A stretch of 64,000 nucleotides of DNA from Flavobacterium lacisediminis (GTDB lineage Bacteria; Bacteroidota; Bacteroidia; Flavobacteriales; Flavobacteriaceae), in assembly GCF_025909975.1 (NCBI RefSeq), contig NZ_JAPCIO010000005.1:124001-188000 (forward strand), written 5' to 3'. The notes beneath the pieces were generated by a model, which saw only the letters and a program-made list of their open reading frames with translations, searched no databases and had not been told where the DNA came from. This document shows, piece after piece, positions 62,368-64,000 of this stretch. Numbering within the stretch: the stretch's first letter is position 1; each line of letters starts with the position of its first letter. A program made the translations under genes and the position numbers.

Positions 62368-63535
62368 TATAATCCTATTTTTAGTAACGATGTCTTTTGG
62401 TTTGGGATATGCTCAATCCAATATTGACAATGTCTTAACTGAAATTGCAAAAAATAATAAATCCATTCAAGCCAATACTAACTATTGGAATGCTCAAAAA
62501 GTACAATACAAAACGGGCAATTCGTTATACAATCCAACGGTTGAATATGATTATTTAAAAGGAAGTCCAGCCGAAGCAGGAAATCAAACAGATATTATAG
62601 TAACGCAATCTTTTGATTTTCCAACGGTGTATGGTAAGAAAAACCAATTAGCGAATCAATTAGGTATTCAAGCCGATTTACAATTGAAAGCGGCTAACCA
62701 AGAGTTACTTTTAGAAGCCAAAAAGATTTGTATCGAATTGGTTTACCGAAATAAATTGCAAGTTCCTTTAACCAAAAGAAAAGAAGCAACAGAAAAATGG
62801 TTGGCTCATTTTAAGAAGAAATTGACCACAGGTGACGGCACTATTTTGGATGTAAATAAAGCAGAAATTCAATTGTTAGAAATTAGAAAACAGTTTCAAG
62901 ACAATGCTTCTGCCATTGCAAAACTCAACGAACAACTTACAAGTCTAAACGGAGGAATTGCAATACGTTTAACAGATGTCGGATATTTTGAAACTCCTGT
63001 TATTGCTGACTTTGATACATTCGTAAAAGAAGTTGAAGCACAAGATTACATTAGAAAAACGTTAGAACAAGAAAAAGTAATTGCTCAAAAACAAATTGAA
63101 GTAAGCAAAGCATTAGCCTTACCAAAAATGGAAGTTGGGTATCATTATCAAGGCATTTTAGGTCAAACCTATAACGGAATTCATACTGGAGTTGCTTTAC
63201 CGCTTTGGGAAAGTAAAAACACCGTAAAACTTCAAAAAGCCAAAATGACTTTTGCAGAAAGTGCTTTAAACGATCATAGTAATTTATACTATTATGAAAT
63301 AAAACAAACTTATGACCGTTATGAAAGTTTGAAAAGCATATTAAGTGAATACGAAAAGATAAATAAATCGGTTGAACCAATACAATTATTGGATAAAGCC
63401 TTATCAGCTGGACAAATTTCGGTTTTAGAATATTTTGTAGAATTAAATTATTACAACGACTCTCAAAATTCTTATTTAGAAATAGAAAAGGAATATTATG
63501 ATGTCATTGCCACACTATTAAAACACAAATTGTAA
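62357..63535 (+). CDS. TolC-family outer-membrane efflux protein
   Basis: 392 residues. Signal peptide about 1-19 (GLGYAQ). Two coiled-coil halves (QDNASAIAKLNEQLTSLNGG; LYYYEIKQTYDRYESLKSIL). Duct of the third RND system, translationally coupled to czcA. Confidence 0.88.
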   Translation: MKNSIILFLVTMSFGLGYAQSNIDNVLTEIAKNNKSIQANTNYWNAQKVQYKTGNSLYNPTVEYDYLKGSPAEAGNQTDIIVTQSFDFPTVYGKKNQLANQLGIQADLQLKAANQELLLEAKKICIELVYRNKLQVPLTKRKEATEKWLAHFKKKLTTGDGTILDVNKAEIQLLEIRKQFQDNASAIAKLNEQLTSLNGGIAIRLTDVGYFETPVIADFDTFVKEVEAQDYIRKTLEQEKVIAQKQIEVSKALALPKMEVGYHYQGILGQTYNGIHTGVALPLWESKNTVKLQKAKMTFAESALNDHSNLYYYEIKQTYDRYESLKSILSEYEKINKSVEPIQLLDKALSAGQISVLEYFVELNYYNDSQNSYLEIEKEYYDVIATLLKHKL

Positions 63536-63553
63536 GTTATTAATTCTAGTAAA

Positions 63554-63592
63554 GCACCCATTATTTCGAAAGGATTTAATGGGTGTTTTTTA
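63554..63592 (+). terminator. Terminator of third RND operon
   Basis: CACCCATTA (63555-63563) pairs with TAATGGGTG (63577-63585), then TTTTTT. Located 20 bp after the tolC stop. Confidence 0.85.
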
Positions 63593-63644
63593 TTTGAATC
63601 ATTTTGGAAATTTGAAATTTTAAAAAAAGAAATACATCAATAAA

Positions 63645-63686
63645 AATAGGAACGCTTCGCTGAAGTAGTTTCACCCACCCAGTCCA
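63645..63686 (+). repeat. 41-42-bp dispersed repeat, right copy
   Basis: Same sequence as at 56771-56811, with one extra C. A third, partial copy (AATAGGAACGCT) occurs at 63980-63991 at the window edge. Confidence 0.85.
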
Positions 63687-63704
63687 ACGCTCCCCACCGC
63701 ACTA

Positions 63705-63857
63705 GTGGTATTTTGTGTGTTTTTAGCACTTGTTTACCCCAGAGTAAGTCAATAAAAAAAGGCTCCCTGTTTTCCCAACCCCTCGCGCACAGTCCGCCTT
63801 TTTTTATCCACTTACACCCAATCCAAAAAACAAACGCTAAAAACACACAAAAACCAC
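63705..63857. repeat. 22-bp inverted repeat enclosing ~110 bp
   Basis: The arm at 63705-63727 (GTGGTATTTTGTGTG then TTTTTAGC) is matched in reverse complement at 63836-63857, with one extra base. The enclosed DNA holds an AAAAAAAGGC...GCC-TTTTTTT hairpin around a GC-rich stretch, without an open frame of note. Confidence 0.7.
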
Positions 63858-63870
63858 TCCAAAGCTATTA

Positions 63871-63945
63871 TTACATAATAAACCTTATAATTCATTCCCA
63901 ACACCCCACGCAGTCCCCCTGAAAGTTATAAGGGTTATTATGTAA
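63871..63945. repeat. 20-bp inverted repeat of dif-like sites
   Basis: TTACATAATAAACCTTATAA (63871-63890) and TTATAAGGGTTATTATGTAA (63926-63945) are inverted copies with one mismatch, 35 bp apart. Each fits the dif layout of 11-bp arm, 6-bp spacer, 11-bp arm: on the right, GAAAGTTATAA, spacer GGGTTA, TTATGTAAAAT. Recombination by XerC/D-type enzymes is an inference. Confidence 0.5.
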
Positions 63946-64000
63946 AATATCCGCTCCCAGCCGCACCCACCCGAAGAATAATAGGAACGCTACCGCTAAC

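Noticed and set aside
8539-64000. Search for a second copy of the tRNA-Ser 3' end as the far attachment site.
   Set aside because: No copy of the GGTTCGAATCCCTC...TCTCC end was noticed in the window by eye.

Overview
The window is AT-rich DNA from a Bacteroidota bacterium, most likely Flavobacteriaceae and Flavobacterium-like. The evidence is an RteC regulator, a YtxJ-type redox protein, a type IX-secreted endonuclease with a C-terminal sorting domain, DUF6660-type proteins, CzcA-TolC fusions and TAnnTTTG-type -7 promoter boxes.

Layout. (1) 1-8.45 kb looks like chromosomal backbone: selO (cut by the left edge), ytxJ, small hypothetical genes, a TPR histidine kinase/response regulator pair with a candidate operator, a lipoprotein, and about 0.8 kb of two-type tandem repeats. 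(2) tRNA-Ser(TGA) at 8454-8538, followed by a tyrosine integrase (8827-10074), marks the left edge of an accessory island. (3) 10.1-30.2 kb is a long one-direction copper module: periplasmic HMA and DUF3347 proteins, a TlpA thioredoxin, a methyltransferase, a haem-binding protein, a Cus-type RND system (CusA broken by one in-frame stop), TolC, two CusB adaptors, a putative nuclease, an HMA-AraC regulator, a CopA P-type ATPase, a MerC/GDCCVxC fusion and a multicopper oxidase fused to a CopB-like barrel. (4) At 30.2 kb lies the 3' stump of a second integrase, then an rteC/excisionase/initiator-like/ATPase module (30.4-34.3 kb) without a relaxase or transfer genes. (5) 34.6-46.8 kb carries a di-haem oxidoreductase/Rieske/porin cassette and a Zn/Cd/Co-type module (DUF6660 protein, CzcA-TolC fusion, CzcB, metal-binding proteins, DUF3703, P-type ATPase). 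(6) 47.0-54.8 kb has umuD, a hypothetical gene and umuC, then a putative defence segment: an undescribed two-gene pair with a PD-(D/E)XK-like nuclease, a group II intron 3'-end remnant and a Gabija-like gajAB operon. This segment is bracketed by a second, decayed copy of the umuC 3' end. (7) 55.6-63.5 kb has a secreted endonuclease I and a third RND operon (His-rich proteins, CzcB, CzcA, TolC), flanked by direct repeats. The right edge (63.6-64.0 kb) is packed with inverted repeats, including dif-like ones.

How it fits together. Three metal-efflux modules each begin with a small secreted Cys- or His-rich protein and together would cover Cu(I) and divalent cations at the inner membrane, periplasm and outer membrane. 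Integrase remnants, REP-like repeats and duplicated gene ends indicate that the island was assembled stepwise. The best candidates for undescribed biology are the nuclease pair beside umuC, the nuclease-like gene inside the copper operon, the HMA-AraC regulator and the di-haem/Rieske/porin cassette. Functions are inferred from motifs read by eye; no database search was run.
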